64,000 bases of DNA from Alphaproteobacteria bacterium (lineage in GTDB: Bacteria > Pseudomonadota > Alphaproteobacteria > Sphingomonadales > Emcibacteraceae): assembly GCA_020446675.1 (NCBI GenBank), contig JAGREE010000005.1, positions 154,637-218,636 on the forward strand, in the 5' to 3' direction. The notes below the pieces were generated by a model that was not told the origin of the DNA, did not search any database, and worked only from the letters and a program-made list of their open reading frames with translations. The translations under genes were made by a program, and so were the position numbers. This document shows positions 35,236-44,267 of the stretch, piece after piece. The first letter of the stretch is position 1; every line of letters begins with the position of its first letter.

Positions 35236-36441
35236 ATGAGAAATGTTTTGGATTTTAAATATTATATTACAGTAAGATACAATATTTTCTTAATGTTATT
35301 TGTCAGCATAGGGCTGCTTGGCTCCAACCCAGCTTTTTCTCAGAATGAAATAAATAGCGAGGATCGGGAAGCCAGTATTTACACAATTTACAATGTGGAA
35401 GTTGATGAAACGGCCCGAAATGTGACTTTGGCCCGTGAACAGGCTCTCAATAAAGGACAGCGCCAGGCACTAGAAAGATTGTTCCGAAGGATCATATTGA
35501 TTTCCGACCGGAAAAAATTACCGAATTTCTCAGATCGTGAAGTGATGGACTTCATCAGCGGGTTTGAAATCAATGACGAAAGACGGTCTGATGTTCGCTA
35601 TATTGCATCGTTAGTGGTGCATTTTAACCGTGATAAGGTCAATGAAGTCCTGAGCAGTTATGAAATTCCTTTTGCAGAAACATTAGGAACGGCTGTAAGT
35701 GTTCTGCCGGTTCTTGAAGAAGGTGGCGCACTCATGCTTTGGGAAAAAAATAATAAATGGCGCGAAGCATGGCAGAATTATGATGTTATCAATAATCTGG
35801 TGCCAATAAATACTCCGGAACCCACATTGATGAACCGTATGTATATCAGTGCGTTACAGGCAAAAAATGACGATCAGGATGTTATACGCGCTTTTATACA
35901 GAAAAACACCCTGAATGAGCTGATCGTTGTAACGGCAAATGTTATAAAGGATACTGCTGCAAACCAGCTTGTTCTTGATATCGCCCTGCGCAGAAATGAT
36001 ATTCTTGATGAAGGAACGGAAAATCCTACCCATAATATCAGTGTGTCTGTCCCGGCTTATGACGAGGAGGGTCTGTTAAATGAAGAAGCCCTGTTTAAAG
36101 CAGGCGTTGATGCGGCGACGGACTGGGTTGACGATCTTTGGAAATCCAAAGTTCTGGTCAATTATGGTTCAAAATCATCCATTTTAGCCCACGGCGTATT
36201 AAAGAAAATTGATGACTGGGTTATTATACAGCAGCAGCTTAAAAAAGTTAATCTGGTCAGAAAAGTTAATTTAAAAGGCATCACCATTAACAACGTTGAT
36301 ATTGAAATCGAATTTGCCGGGGACGAAGAGCAGCTGGCTCTGTCTTTAGCACAACAAGGTCTCGCCCTTACCCAAAATCAGGGCACAATGGATTGGGATA
36401 TTGCCTTAACCGACCTAGCGACCAATATGAGTAGAAATTAG
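35236..36441 (+). CDS. DUF2066 domain protein, probably exported
   Basis: A 401-residue protein of the DUF2066 family. Hydrophobic residues 17-35 (FLMLFVSIGLLGSNPAF) resemble a signal peptide or anchor; a later ATG in frame (just before LFVSIG) would give a conventional signal. The body has YTIYNVEVDETARNVTLARE, a repeated alpha/beta pattern and a C-terminal repeat-like beta region. Function is unknown. Its TAG overlaps the GTG start of hda (TAGTG), an arrangement in which DUF2066 protein, hda and ppk are linked in several Alphaproteobacteria. Confidence 0.85.
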   Translation: MRNVLDFKYYITVRYNIFLMLFVSIGLLGSNPAFSQNEINSEDREASIYTIYNVEVDETARNVTLAREQALNKGQRQALERLFRRIILISDRKKLPNFSDREVMDFISGFEINDERRSDVRYIASLVVHFNRDKVNEVLSSYEIPFAETLGTAVSVLPVLEEGGALMLWEKNNKWREAWQNYDVINNLVPINTPEPTLMNRMYISALQAKNDDQDVIRAFIQKNTLNELIVVTANVIKDTAANQLVLDIALRRNDILDEGTENPTHNISVSVPAYDEEGLLNEEALFKAGVDAATDWVDDLWKSKVLVNYGSKSSILAHGVLKKIDDWVIIQQQLKKVNLVRKVNLKGITINNVDIEIEFAGDEEQLALSLAQQGLALTQNQGTMDWDIALTDLATNMSRN

Positions 36442-37154
36442 TGGCAGAACAGGGGAAAAATATACCAGAGCAATTGTTGCTTAACTGGCCTGTCAATGAA
36501 AAATTTGCTCAAGGTAATTTTCTGGCCTCCTATTCCAATGAAAAAGCGGTTAACTGGATCGATAGCTGGCCGGACTGGCAGCGTGGTGGCGAGCATTTTC
36601 ACTGCCTGATTATTTTTGGACCAAAAGGATGTGGAAAAACCCATCTTTGCCATGTGTGGCAGGAGATATCTAATGCGCAGTTATTAAGTGCGGATGCTCT
36701 TGATAAGGGTGATTTTTTGTCGACTGAGAATTTAGTCTATGTGTTAGAGGATATTGACCAGTATATAGATAATATTGAAACGCAGCATAGTCTTCTTCAT
36801 CTTTATAACTGGATCCGCGAACAGGGGGGGTATCTTCTATTGACGGCAGGGGCGCGTCCAAAAAGCTGGCCTTTATCGTTAAAGGATTTATCGTCACGTC
36901 TGCTGGCCACGGAAACGGTGGAAATAAAAGCGCCGGATGATGAACTGCTCAAGGCAGTCATCAATAAACAATTTTCTGACAGGCAGATAACGGTCGGAGA
37001 TGACGTTGTAAACTATCTTGTCGCGCGAACAGAAAGATCATTTGAAGCGGTACGTCAGATGGTGCAGAAAATTGATGATCTGTCGCGCATGGAAAAAAAG
37101 AAGATAACCATTGCTTCAGCTAGAAAAGCAATGGAAAACTGGGATGAGGTTTAA
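36441..37154 (+). CDS. hda: DnaA-homologous replication regulator Hda
   Basis: A 237-residue AAA+ protein related to DnaA domain III but without the DnaA DNA-binding domain. It starts at GTG (36441), coupled to the preceding stop. Walker A is FGPKGCGKTHL near residue 55, and YVLEDIDQY is the Walker B region. The arginine finger region SLKDLSSRLLATETVEI is present. Hda works with the sliding clamp to convert DnaA-ATP to DnaA-ADP. It sits nine bases before ppk. Confidence 0.92.
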   Translation: MAEQGKNIPEQLLLNWPVNEKFAQGNFLASYSNEKAVNWIDSWPDWQRGGEHFHCLIIFGPKGCGKTHLCHVWQEISNAQLLSADALDKGDFLSTENLVYVLEDIDQYIDNIETQHSLLHLYNWIREQGGYLLLTAGARPKSWPLSLKDLSSRLLATETVEIKAPDDELLKAVINKQFSDRQITVGDDVVNYLVARTERSFEAVRQMVQKIDDLSRMEKKKITIASARKAMENWDEV

Positions 37155-37163
37155 CATATAAAA

Positions 37164-39275
37164 ATGGCATTAGAGGGAAATTTTACAGTTTCTGAGAGAC
37201 TGATAAACCGGGAATTATCCTGGCTTTCGTTCAATATCAGGGTGATGGAGCAATCTTGTAACAAGAATTATCCGCTCCTCGAACGACTACGCTTTTTATC
37301 CATATCAGGAAGCAATCTTGACGAGTTTATTATGGTCAGGGTAGCAGGTCTTCGTAATCTTATGAAAACTGAAACAGATGTGATCAGCGACGATGGTATG
37401 ACACCAAAAGAACAGCTTGAGAGAATAAATGCGCTGGCGGCCGAGCTTGTCGATAAACAGCAAAAAGAATGCCGTGAACTCTTAAGCGAGCTTCGCAAAA
37501 ATAATCTTGATCTTCTTGATGCATCTGAACTGACGGATACTGAAAAAGAATGGTTACAGATTTATTTTCTTGAAAATGTTTTTCCAATTCTGACACCGCT
37601 GGCGATTGATCTGGCTCATCCGTTTCCTTTTATTACCAATCTGGGCTTCTCATTAATTATTGAACTTCAACGGCAGATTGACGGTGAAACGCTGCTGGCA
37701 TTATTACCGATCCCGACACAGACAAAACGTTTTATCAGGCTTCCGGATCAGGATGGACAAATAAGGTTTATTTCACTTGAAAATGTCCTTCGTCTTTTTA
37801 TCGACTTTATTTTTCCAAACTATCAAATGGTCAGTGAAGGTATATTCAGGATCATAAGGGATAGCGAGCTTGAGGTTGAAGAAAAGGCAGAAGACCTGGT
37901 GCTTGTTTTTGAAAGTGCTTTAAAAAGAAGACGACGCGGTAATGTTGTAAGGCTTGAAGTCAACAGCAGTATGCCAAGACGGCTGAGACGGATTGTTCGT
38001 AAAGAACTCGGTGTGGTGAGAGAAGAAATCATTAATATCGATGGTATGCTTGGATTATCAGAATTATCAGAATTAATTGTTGAAGACCGTAAGGACCTTA
38101 CTTTTGAGCCCTTTAGCCCAAGATATCCAAGCCGGGTAAAGGAATTTGGTGGTGATATATTTGCTGCAATCAGCCAGAAGGATTTTGTTGTTCATCATCC
38201 GTTTGAAAGTTTTGATGTCGTGGTCAGCTTCATTAAACAGGCGGCTGGTGACGAAAATGTACTGGCCATTAAACAAACCCTTTATCGCACAGGCGATAAC
38301 AGCCCGATTGTTGCGGCCCTAATAAAAGCAGCCGAAGCAGGCAAGTCGGTTACGGCACTGGTTGAGTTGAAAGCGCGCTTTGATGAAGCCCGCAATATCA
38401 AGTGGGCGCAGGATATGGAGCGGGCAGGGGTTCAGGTGGTGTTCGGCTTTTTAGAGCTTAAAACCCATGCAAAAATATCAGTTGTCATTCGCCGTGAAGA
38501 CGGCAAACTTAAATCATATGTCCATTTTGGCACCGGCAACTATCATCCGCAAACAGCAAAAGTCTATACCGATATTTCGTTTTTTACCGATAACAAGGCA
38601 CTTGGGCGTGACGCTGTTCATGTATTTAATTATCTGACCGGGAATACGGTGCCTACTTCACTGGAGAAACTGAAAATTTCACCAATCAATATCCGCTCGA
38701 CTTTGATGGAGCTTGTTGATCAGGAAATTGAATTTGCAAAGGCCGGAAAACCAGCTAATATGTGGGTAAAGTTAAATGCACTTGTTGATCCAATCATCAT
38801 TGATAAACTTTATGAGGCGTCACAAAATGGCGTGTCAATTGATATGGTGGTTAGAGGGATATGCTGTCTTAGACCAGGGGTTAAAGGGCTTTCAGAAAAT
38901 ATCAGAGTTAAAAGTATTGTTGGTCGCTTTTTGGAACATGGTCGTATTGTCTGTTTTGGGAATGGAGAAAAATTGCCATCCAAAAATGCAAAAGTATTTA
39001 TGTCTTCCGCAGACTGGATGCCAAGAAATTTTGACCGTCGTGTTGAAATACTCGTGCCACTAGAAAATCCTACTGTTCACTCACAGGTACTTGACCAGAT
39101 CATGGTTGCCAATATAAATGATACAGCACAAAGCTGGATATTGGGTGAAGATGATCGTTATACAAAAGTAGCTGCCGGAGAGGATGCGTTTTCCGCCCAC
39201 CAGTATTTCATGACAAATCCAAGTTTGTCAGGTGTTGGTGCCGCTATAATTGAGGATACGGAAAAAGACGAATAA
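37164..39275 (+). CDS. ppk: Polyphosphate kinase 1
   Basis: Polymerises the gamma phosphate of ATP into polyphosphate. The 703 residues have the N-domain start (INRELSWLSFN), the head domain, and two phospholipase D-like C-domains. The autophosphorylated His is in ELKTHAKIS, and the second essential His in VHFGTGNYHP. C-domain signature AVDWMPRNFDRR-like SADWMPRNFDRR follows near residue 615. It is followed at once by the exopolyphosphatase, so synthesis and breakdown are encoded together. Confidence 0.97.
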   Translation: MALEGNFTVSERLINRELSWLSFNIRVMEQSCNKNYPLLERLRFLSISGSNLDEFIMVRVAGLRNLMKTETDVISDDGMTPKEQLERINALAAELVDKQQKECRELLSELRKNNLDLLDASELTDTEKEWLQIYFLENVFPILTPLAIDLAHPFPFITNLGFSLIIELQRQIDGETLLALLPIPTQTKRFIRLPDQDGQIRFISLENVLRLFIDFIFPNYQMVSEGIFRIIRDSELEVEEKAEDLVLVFESALKRRRRGNVVRLEVNSSMPRRLRRIVRKELGVVREEIINIDGMLGLSELSELIVEDRKDLTFEPFSPRYPSRVKEFGGDIFAAISQKDFVVHHPFESFDVVVSFIKQAAGDENVLAIKQTLYRTGDNSPIVAALIKAAEAGKSVTALVELKARFDEARNIKWAQDMERAGVQVVFGFLELKTHAKISVVIRREDGKLKSYVHFGTGNYHPQTAKVYTDISFFTDNKALGRDAVHVFNYLTGNTVPTSLEKLKISPINIRSTLMELVDQEIEFAKAGKPANMWVKLNALVDPIIIDKLYEASQNGVSIDMVVRGICCLRPGVKGLSENIRVKSIVGRFLEHGRIVCFGNGEKLPSKNAKVFMSSADWMPRNFDRRVEILVPLENPTVHSQVLDQIMVANINDTAQSWILGEDDRYTKVAAGEDAFSAHQYFMTNPSLSGVGAAIIEDTEKDE

Positions 39276-39285
39276 GGAAATAGGT

Positions 39286-40758
39286 TTGGGAAGATTTGCT
39301 GTAATTGACATTGGTTCAAACACTATACGTTTGGTTGTTTATGAGAATCGTGAACGGGCACCTTATGTAATCTTTAACGAAAAAGTTTTTTGTGGCCTTG
39401 GACTAGGGGTTGCAGAAAGCGGTAAAATGATCAGAAGATCAATTGTAAAAGCGACAAGAACTTTGTCGCGTTTTTCAATCCTCTTGAAAAAAATGGATGT
39501 AAAGGATTATCGTGCAATTGCAACATCAGCGGTCAGGGATGCCTTGAACGGGCGGCAGTTTGTTGCCGATGTTAAACGGGAAACGGGGCTGGATATTAAA
39601 ATAGTCAGTGGACCCGAGGAAGCAAAACTTTCAGGGAATGGAGTTATCTGTGCTGTTCCAAGGGCAACAGGGATCATTGGTGACTTGGGAGGCGGAAGTC
39701 TTGAACTGGCACTTGTTCATGAAAAAAATGTATCCCGAGAAACCACATTACCCATTGGTCCGCTGCAGTTTCAGGATAAAAGGGGCAATCGGATTCCATC
39801 AGCAAAAACGAAGATTGATGAATATCTGAAAGGTGTGGGCTGGATTACGGAAGAACAGGGCCGAAAATTTTATGCGGTTGGAGGATCATGGCGGGCGCTG
39901 GCCCATATACATATGCTTGAAACAAAATATCCTCTGATCAATATGCATAATTATGTCATTCCGGTTGAAGAGATTATTGATCTTGCCAAACGTGTCTCTA
40001 AAATGACTGAGCAGGATCTCAAAAAATACCGGGCCCATATCAGCACCAAACGTAGAAAAAACCTTCCACTTGCCGCTCTGGTTCTCTGGCGGCTCTTAAA
40101 AATACTCAATCCCTGTAAATATGTTGTTTCGGCTTTTGGTGTCCGCGAGGGCATTCTCTATAATGAAATGGAGCCTGAAGTCAGAAAGCAGGACAGCCTG
40201 ATTATCAGCTGTCATCAGGTCGCAAAAATGACAGGTCGTTTTCCGGACCATGGTGAAAGACTTTATAAATGGATTGATGGTTTGTTCGAGAATGAAACAG
40301 AAGATCATAAAAGATTGCGGCTGGCTATTTGTATTTTATGTGATGTCGGCTGGCGTGGCCATCCTGAATATCGTGCTGAAAAAGTGGTGGCCGAAGTGCT
40401 CTATGGCCGACTGGGCGGGGTAAACCATACAGATGCATCACTGATCGCCATGGCCCTTTATGTCTGTTACGGCGGAACAACCAGCAGAGTGAAACAGGTA
40501 AAAACAGCGAGATCACTGATCAGTTCAGAAGATATGCTTTATGCCAGAAGAATTGGCCTTTCTCTTAGACTGGCACAGAGAATCTCTGCCGGAACGTCAG
40601 AAGGACTAAAACTGGTCAAACTGGTGAAATCTGATAAATTTCTGATTTTAAGTGTTAAGCCGGGAATGGAAGATATGGTCAATGAACTTGTCGCGCAAAG
40701 ACTGAATAGTCTCTCCAAATTTCTTGATGTCGATTATAAGCTTACAACTGGGCTTTAA
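39286..40758 (+). CDS. ppx: Exopolyphosphatase (Ppx/GppA family)
   Basis: Releases phosphate from polyphosphate ends or hydrolyses pppGpp. I place the start at TTG 39286, seven bases after AAGGA; this gives 490 residues beginning MGRFAVIDIGSNTIRLVVYE. The ribonuclease H-like fold shows the ATSAVRDA and GDLGGGSLELAL ATP/phosphate loops. The second domain includes a HD-like helical region. Family members with this length are usually called Ppx; GppA activity cannot be excluded. It is ten bases downstream of ppk. Confidence 0.93.
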   Translation: MGRFAVIDIGSNTIRLVVYENRERAPYVIFNEKVFCGLGLGVAESGKMIRRSIVKATRTLSRFSILLKKMDVKDYRAIATSAVRDALNGRQFVADVKRETGLDIKIVSGPEEAKLSGNGVICAVPRATGIIGDLGGGSLELALVHEKNVSRETTLPIGPLQFQDKRGNRIPSAKTKIDEYLKGVGWITEEQGRKFYAVGGSWRALAHIHMLETKYPLINMHNYVIPVEEIIDLAKRVSKMTEQDLKKYRAHISTKRRKNLPLAALVLWRLLKILNPCKYVVSAFGVREGILYNEMEPEVRKQDSLIISCHQVAKMTGRFPDHGERLYKWIDGLFENETEDHKRLRLAICILCDVGWRGHPEYRAEKVVAEVLYGRLGGVNHTDASLIAMALYVCYGGTTSRVKQVKTARSLISSEDMLYARRIGLSLRLAQRISAGTSEGLKLVKLVKSDKFLILSVKPGMEDMVNELVAQRLNSLSKFLDVDYKLTTGL

Positions 40759-40760
40759 TT

Positions 40761-41921
40761 TTATATCTGTTCCTTAATGGAAAATAGTATAATTTCACCA
40801 TTTTTTATCGCGAAGGCTTTTTTCCCGTTTTTAAGTGCAATGGCATCTTTACCGAAAATATCGAACCGCCAGCCATGTAAGGCTTTAACATCGGCCTTGT
40901 CCTCTTCGGCTATTTTTTCAAGGTCTTCCACATTGGCAATCAGTTTCGGGGCAACATCTTCACGTTTACAGACAAGCTTAAGAAGGACTTTTAAAAGCTC
41001 AACAATTGGGTCGGTATTCTGTGAAGGGGGCGGCTTTCTCGAAATCTTTGGTAACTGATCCTCTGGCAGGTCCATGGCTTCCTGAATGGCGGCAATAACA
41101 GTGTCTCCACCTTTACTGGACGCAAAATTGGCCCCAAGGCCACGAATGCTGGACAAGGCGTTTTTGTGTGTTGGACGCACGGCACATAGTTCAAGCAGCA
41201 CCTCATCACGCATAACACGGTTTCTTGGTATATTTCGCCGTTGTGCTTCTGCTTCACGCCAGGAGGCCACATTCTGGACGATGGCATTGAACCGTCGGTT
41301 GCTGTTTCGGATCTTTATCCTTTTCCAGGCATTCTCCGGCTTAATGACGTAACTTTCCTTATCCAGCAATTCGTCAAGCTCTTCAGCGAGCCAGACTTCA
41401 CGCCCATTTTTTTCGATTTTTAATTTTAAGTGCTTATAAATCTCCCTTAAATGGGTGACATCCCCCAACGCATAGTCGATTTGCCGTTCGGTAAGGGGGC
41501 GGCGGGACCAGTCAGTGAACCGGGTGCTTTTATCAAGAGGTTTATTGCAGATTGACATGACCAGTTTTTCATAACCGATACTATCGCCATACCCGCAGAC
41601 CATGGCGGCAACCTGGCTGTCAAAAAGGGGCTTTGGTACGACATTAGCCATATTGACAAAAATTTCTATATCCTGCCTTGCGGCATGGAAAACTTTCATG
41701 ACATCCTCATTTTCCATCAGGTCATAAAATGGGGCAAGGTCCAGCCCTGTGGCCAATGTATCAATTGCATGAAATTCATTGTCATCAGCAATCTGGATCA
41801 GGCATAATTTCGAATAATAAGTTTTATCTCTCAGAAATTCAGTATCAACCGTTACATAGTCGGATTTTGCAAGACGCTGACACAGTGCTTCCAAATCCTG
41901 GTTTGTTGTTATTACACTCAT
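40761..41921 (-). CDS. rnd: Ribonuclease D
   Basis: 3'-5' exoribonuclease that trims tRNA precursors. The 386 residues carry the DEDDy exonuclease domain: DTEF (Exo I) near residue 21, a central HAARQD segment (Exo II) and YALGDVTHL (Exo III, with Tyr). An HRDC region follows (RRFNAIVQNVASWREAEA) with a second helical domain at the C-terminus. It converges with ppx, two bases apart, and diverges from aspS. Confidence 0.95.
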   Translation of the reverse strand: MSVITTNQDLEALCQRLAKSDYVTVDTEFLRDKTYYSKLCLIQIADDNEFHAIDTLATGLDLAPFYDLMENEDVMKVFHAARQDIEIFVNMANVVPKPLFDSQVAAMVCGYGDSIGYEKLVMSICNKPLDKSTRFTDWSRRPLTERQIDYALGDVTHLREIYKHLKLKIEKNGREVWLAEELDELLDKESYVIKPENAWKRIKIRNSNRRFNAIVQNVASWREAEAQRRNIPRNRVMRDEVLLELCAVRPTHKNALSSIRGLGANFASSKGGDTVIAAIQEAMDLPEDQLPKISRKPPPSQNTDPIVELLKVLLKLVCKREDVAPKLIANVEDLEKIAEEDKADVKALHGWRFDIFGKDAIALKNGKKAFAIKNGEIILFSIKEQI

Positions 41922-41959
41922 AAAGTCCCTTAATTCTTTGGTTCAGACTCAAGATTAAC

Positions 41960-41965
41960 TTGACA
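41960..41965 (+). promoter_or_regulatory. Consensus -35 hexamer upstream of aspS
   Basis: A perfect TTGACA 66 bases before the aspS ATG. The hexamer 17 bases further on is poor (AAAAAG), so the promoter is only suggested. Confidence 0.3.
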
Positions 41966-42025
41966 AAGCGACAATAAAGCACAAAAAGACACTGAATTGA
42001 ACTTGAATATTTAAAAAATAGAAGA

Positions 42026-43834
42026 ATGGATATGCACGAATACAGATCTCATACTTGTAATGAACTAAGAAGCGATGATGTGGGCCAGATCGCACGTCTT
42101 TCCGGATGGGTACACCGCAAGCGGGACCATGGCGGACTGTTGTTTATTGATTTAAGAGATCATTATGGAATCACCCAGTGTGTTTTCGACAGTGATTTTA
42201 AGGATATTTTTGAAGTTGCTGAGAATGTGCGTGCCGAAAGTGTTATCCGTGTTGAAGGCCAGGTGATCAAACGTGACGCAGAGGTGATAAACCCTGAACT
42301 GCCCACCGGTGAAATAGAAATTCTGGTTAAAAAAGTTGATGTGCTTAATGCTGCTGCCGAGCTTCCTTTACCCGTTTTCGGAGAACAGGAATATCCAGAA
42401 GATATCAGACTTAAATATCGTTTCCTTGATCTGAGACGCGAAAGAATTCATAAAAATATAGTGCTGCGTTCAGATATTATCTCAAGCATTCGTCGCAGAA
42501 TGGTTGATCAGGGCTTCAAAGAGTTCCAGACACCAATTCTGACCGCATCATCACCGGAAGGGGCCAGGGACTTTCTGGTGCCATCACGACTGCACCCAGG
42601 TAAATTCTATGCATTGCCGCAGGCTCCCCAGCAATTTAAACAGCTTCTTATGATTGCGGGTTTTGACCGCTATTTTCAGATTGCGCCTTGTTTTCGCGAT
42701 GAGGATGCACGTGCTGACCGCAGCCCTGGTGAATTTTATCAGCTTGATATGGAAATGTCCTATGTAACCCAGGATGATGTATTCGCAGCGATTGAGCCGG
42801 TTATGCAGGGCGTATTTGAGGAATTTTCAGATAAAAAAGTAACACAGGCACCATTCCCGCGCATTTCATATAAAGAGGCGATGTTAAAATACGGCTCTGA
42901 TAAACCGGACCTGAGAAATCCGATCGTGATTTCCGATGTCACGGAAGTGTTTGACGGTTCTGGCTTTGGAATTTTTGCCGGTGCCATTAAAAACGGTGCT
43001 GTTGTTCGTGCTGTGCCAGCACCGGGGGCGGGTGCCGAGCAGCCAAGATCATTTTTTGATAAAATGAACGACTGGGCCCGCTCAGAAGGGTTCGCAGGAC
43101 TAGGCTATGTCCGCTTTAAGGATGGTGAGGCTATGGGCCCGATCGCCAAAAACCTGGATGAAGAGCGGATCGCCAAACTTATGGACATTGCGGGACTTAC
43201 TGAAAATGACGGTGTTTTCTTTGCCTGCGCCAAAGCGGATGAGGCCGCCAAACTTGCCGGGCATGCCAGAACAAAGGTCGGCAATGAACTTGGCCTGATC
43301 AAGGATGATGAATTTAAATTCTGCTGGATTGTTGATTTCCCGATGTATGAATATGATGAAATCGAAAAGAAACTTGATTTCAGCCATAATCCGTTCTCTA
43401 TGCCGCAGGGTGGCTTGGAAGCTCTCAATAGCCAAAATCCTGAAGATATTCTTGGCTATCAGTATGACATTGTCTGTAACGGTATTGAATTATCATCCGG
43501 GGCAATCAGAAACCACGTGCCCGAAATCATGTACCGCGCCTTTGAAATTGCCGGTTACGGCCCGGAAGTTGTCGAGCAGCGTTTTGCCGGGATGCTAAAC
43601 GCCCTTAAATACGGCGCGCCTCCCCATGGTGGAATAGCGCCTGGTGTTGACCGTATTGTTATGCTTCTGGCGGACGAGCCGAATATTCGTGAAGTGATCG
43701 TTTTCCCGATGAACCAGAAGGCCGAAGATCTGATGATGAATGCGCCGAGTGAAGTGGAAATGAAGCAGTTAAGAGAACTTCATCTGCGGACTGTTCTGCC
43801 CGAGGTTAAGGAAGTCACAAAAAAGGAAATTTAA
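42026..43834 (+). CDS. aspS: Aspartyl-tRNA synthetase
   Basis: Class II synthetase charging tRNA-Asp. The 602-residue bacterial-type enzyme has the OB-fold anticodon domain (residues 1-110, [21 protein letters not shown] is its core), motif 1, motif 2 around [20 protein letters not shown], the bacterial insertion (GAD) domain, and motif 3 ([14 protein letters not shown]). ATGs at 42026 and 42032 are both possible. Whether it also charges tRNA-Asn cannot be told from the sequence alone. A terminator follows 20 bases after the stop. Confidence 0.96.
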   Translation: MDMHEYRSHTCNELRSDDVGQIARLSGWVHRKRDHGGLLFIDLRDHYGITQCVFDSDFKDIFEVAENVRAESVIRVEGQVIKRDAEVINPELPTGEIEILVKKVDVLNAAAELPLPVFGEQEYPEDIRLKYRFLDLRRERIHKNIVLRSDIISSIRRRMVDQGFKEFQTPILTASSPEGARDFLVPSRLHPGKFYALPQAPQQFKQLLMIAGFDRYFQIAPCFRDEDARADRSPGEFYQLDMEMSYVTQDDVFAAIEPVMQGVFEEFSDKKVTQAPFPRISYKEAMLKYGSDKPDLRNPIVISDVTEVFDGSGFGIFAGAIKNGAVVRAVPAPGAGAEQPRSFFDKMNDWARSEGFAGLGYVRFKDGEAMGPIAKNLDEERIAKLMDIAGLTENDGVFFACAKADEAAKLAGHARTKVGNELGLIKDDEFKFCWIVDFPMYEYDEIEKKLDFSHNPFSMPQGGLEALNSQNPEDILGYQYDIVCNGIELSSGAIRNHVPEIMYRAFEIAGYGPEVVEQRFAGMLNALKYGAPPHGGIAPGVDRIVMLLADEPNIREVIVFPMNQKAEDLMMNAPSEVEMKQLRELHLRTVLPEVKEVTKKEI

Positions 43835-43853
43835 TATTTCTGAAACAACAAAT

Positions 43854-43888
43854 AAAAAGGCATGATCTGATTGAGCATGCCTTTTTTT
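43854..43888. terminator. Terminator of aspS, probably bidirectional
   Basis: AAAGGCATG (43856-43864) pairs with CATGCCTTT (43876-43884), followed by T to 43888. The A run before the stem also makes a T run on the minus strand, serving the convergent small gene that ends at 43908. Confidence 0.85.
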
Positions 43889-43907
43889 GCTGTCTGAAGT
43901 AAGCCGA

Positions 43908-44102
43908 TCAGGCTCTTATATCAATTTTTTCACCCACACCCGGTTCAGTGCCGGATTCAACAGTGCTACGGCCATTGACAGAATTTTCAATTTTTTCTTC
44001 CTGGGCCTTAACTTCAATAGCGGCATTTTCCTGCGAGCTACTGTGTCCGGCATCTATCTGAATTTGTGATGATGCTGCACTTGCTGATGCTATATCAACC
44101 AT
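43908..44102 (-). CDS. Small acidic protein (64 residues), possible motility-associated
   Basis: A 64-residue hydrophilic protein: MVDIASASAASSQIQ at the start, a Glu/Lys helix in the middle, and a C-terminus GEKIDIRA. It has a good ribosome binding site (AAGGA six bases before the ATG) and a terminator downstream, which together argue for a real gene. A short protein with an N-terminal DIAS-like segment and a C-terminal G-X-K-hydrophobic-hydrophobic tail recalls the small putative motility proteins found beside flagellar genes; no flagellar gene is nearby, so this is only a resemblance. Confidence 0.6.
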   Translation of the reverse strand: MVDIASASAASSQIQIDAGHSSSQENAAIEVKAQEEKIENSVNGRSTVESGTEPGVGEKIDIRA

Positions 44103-44267
44103 TTTTAGTCCTTTACTATTAAACTCGAGCTTAAAGTATCAATTTTATTTTAACAATTTATTAATTAATTGATTGCTTTTTATCAAATTTAGTTTCCTGT
44201 ATAGTCCTTAGACGTTATAGTTAACAAACACGTTATCAATATTATCCCAATAGGTGCAATACGGCAA

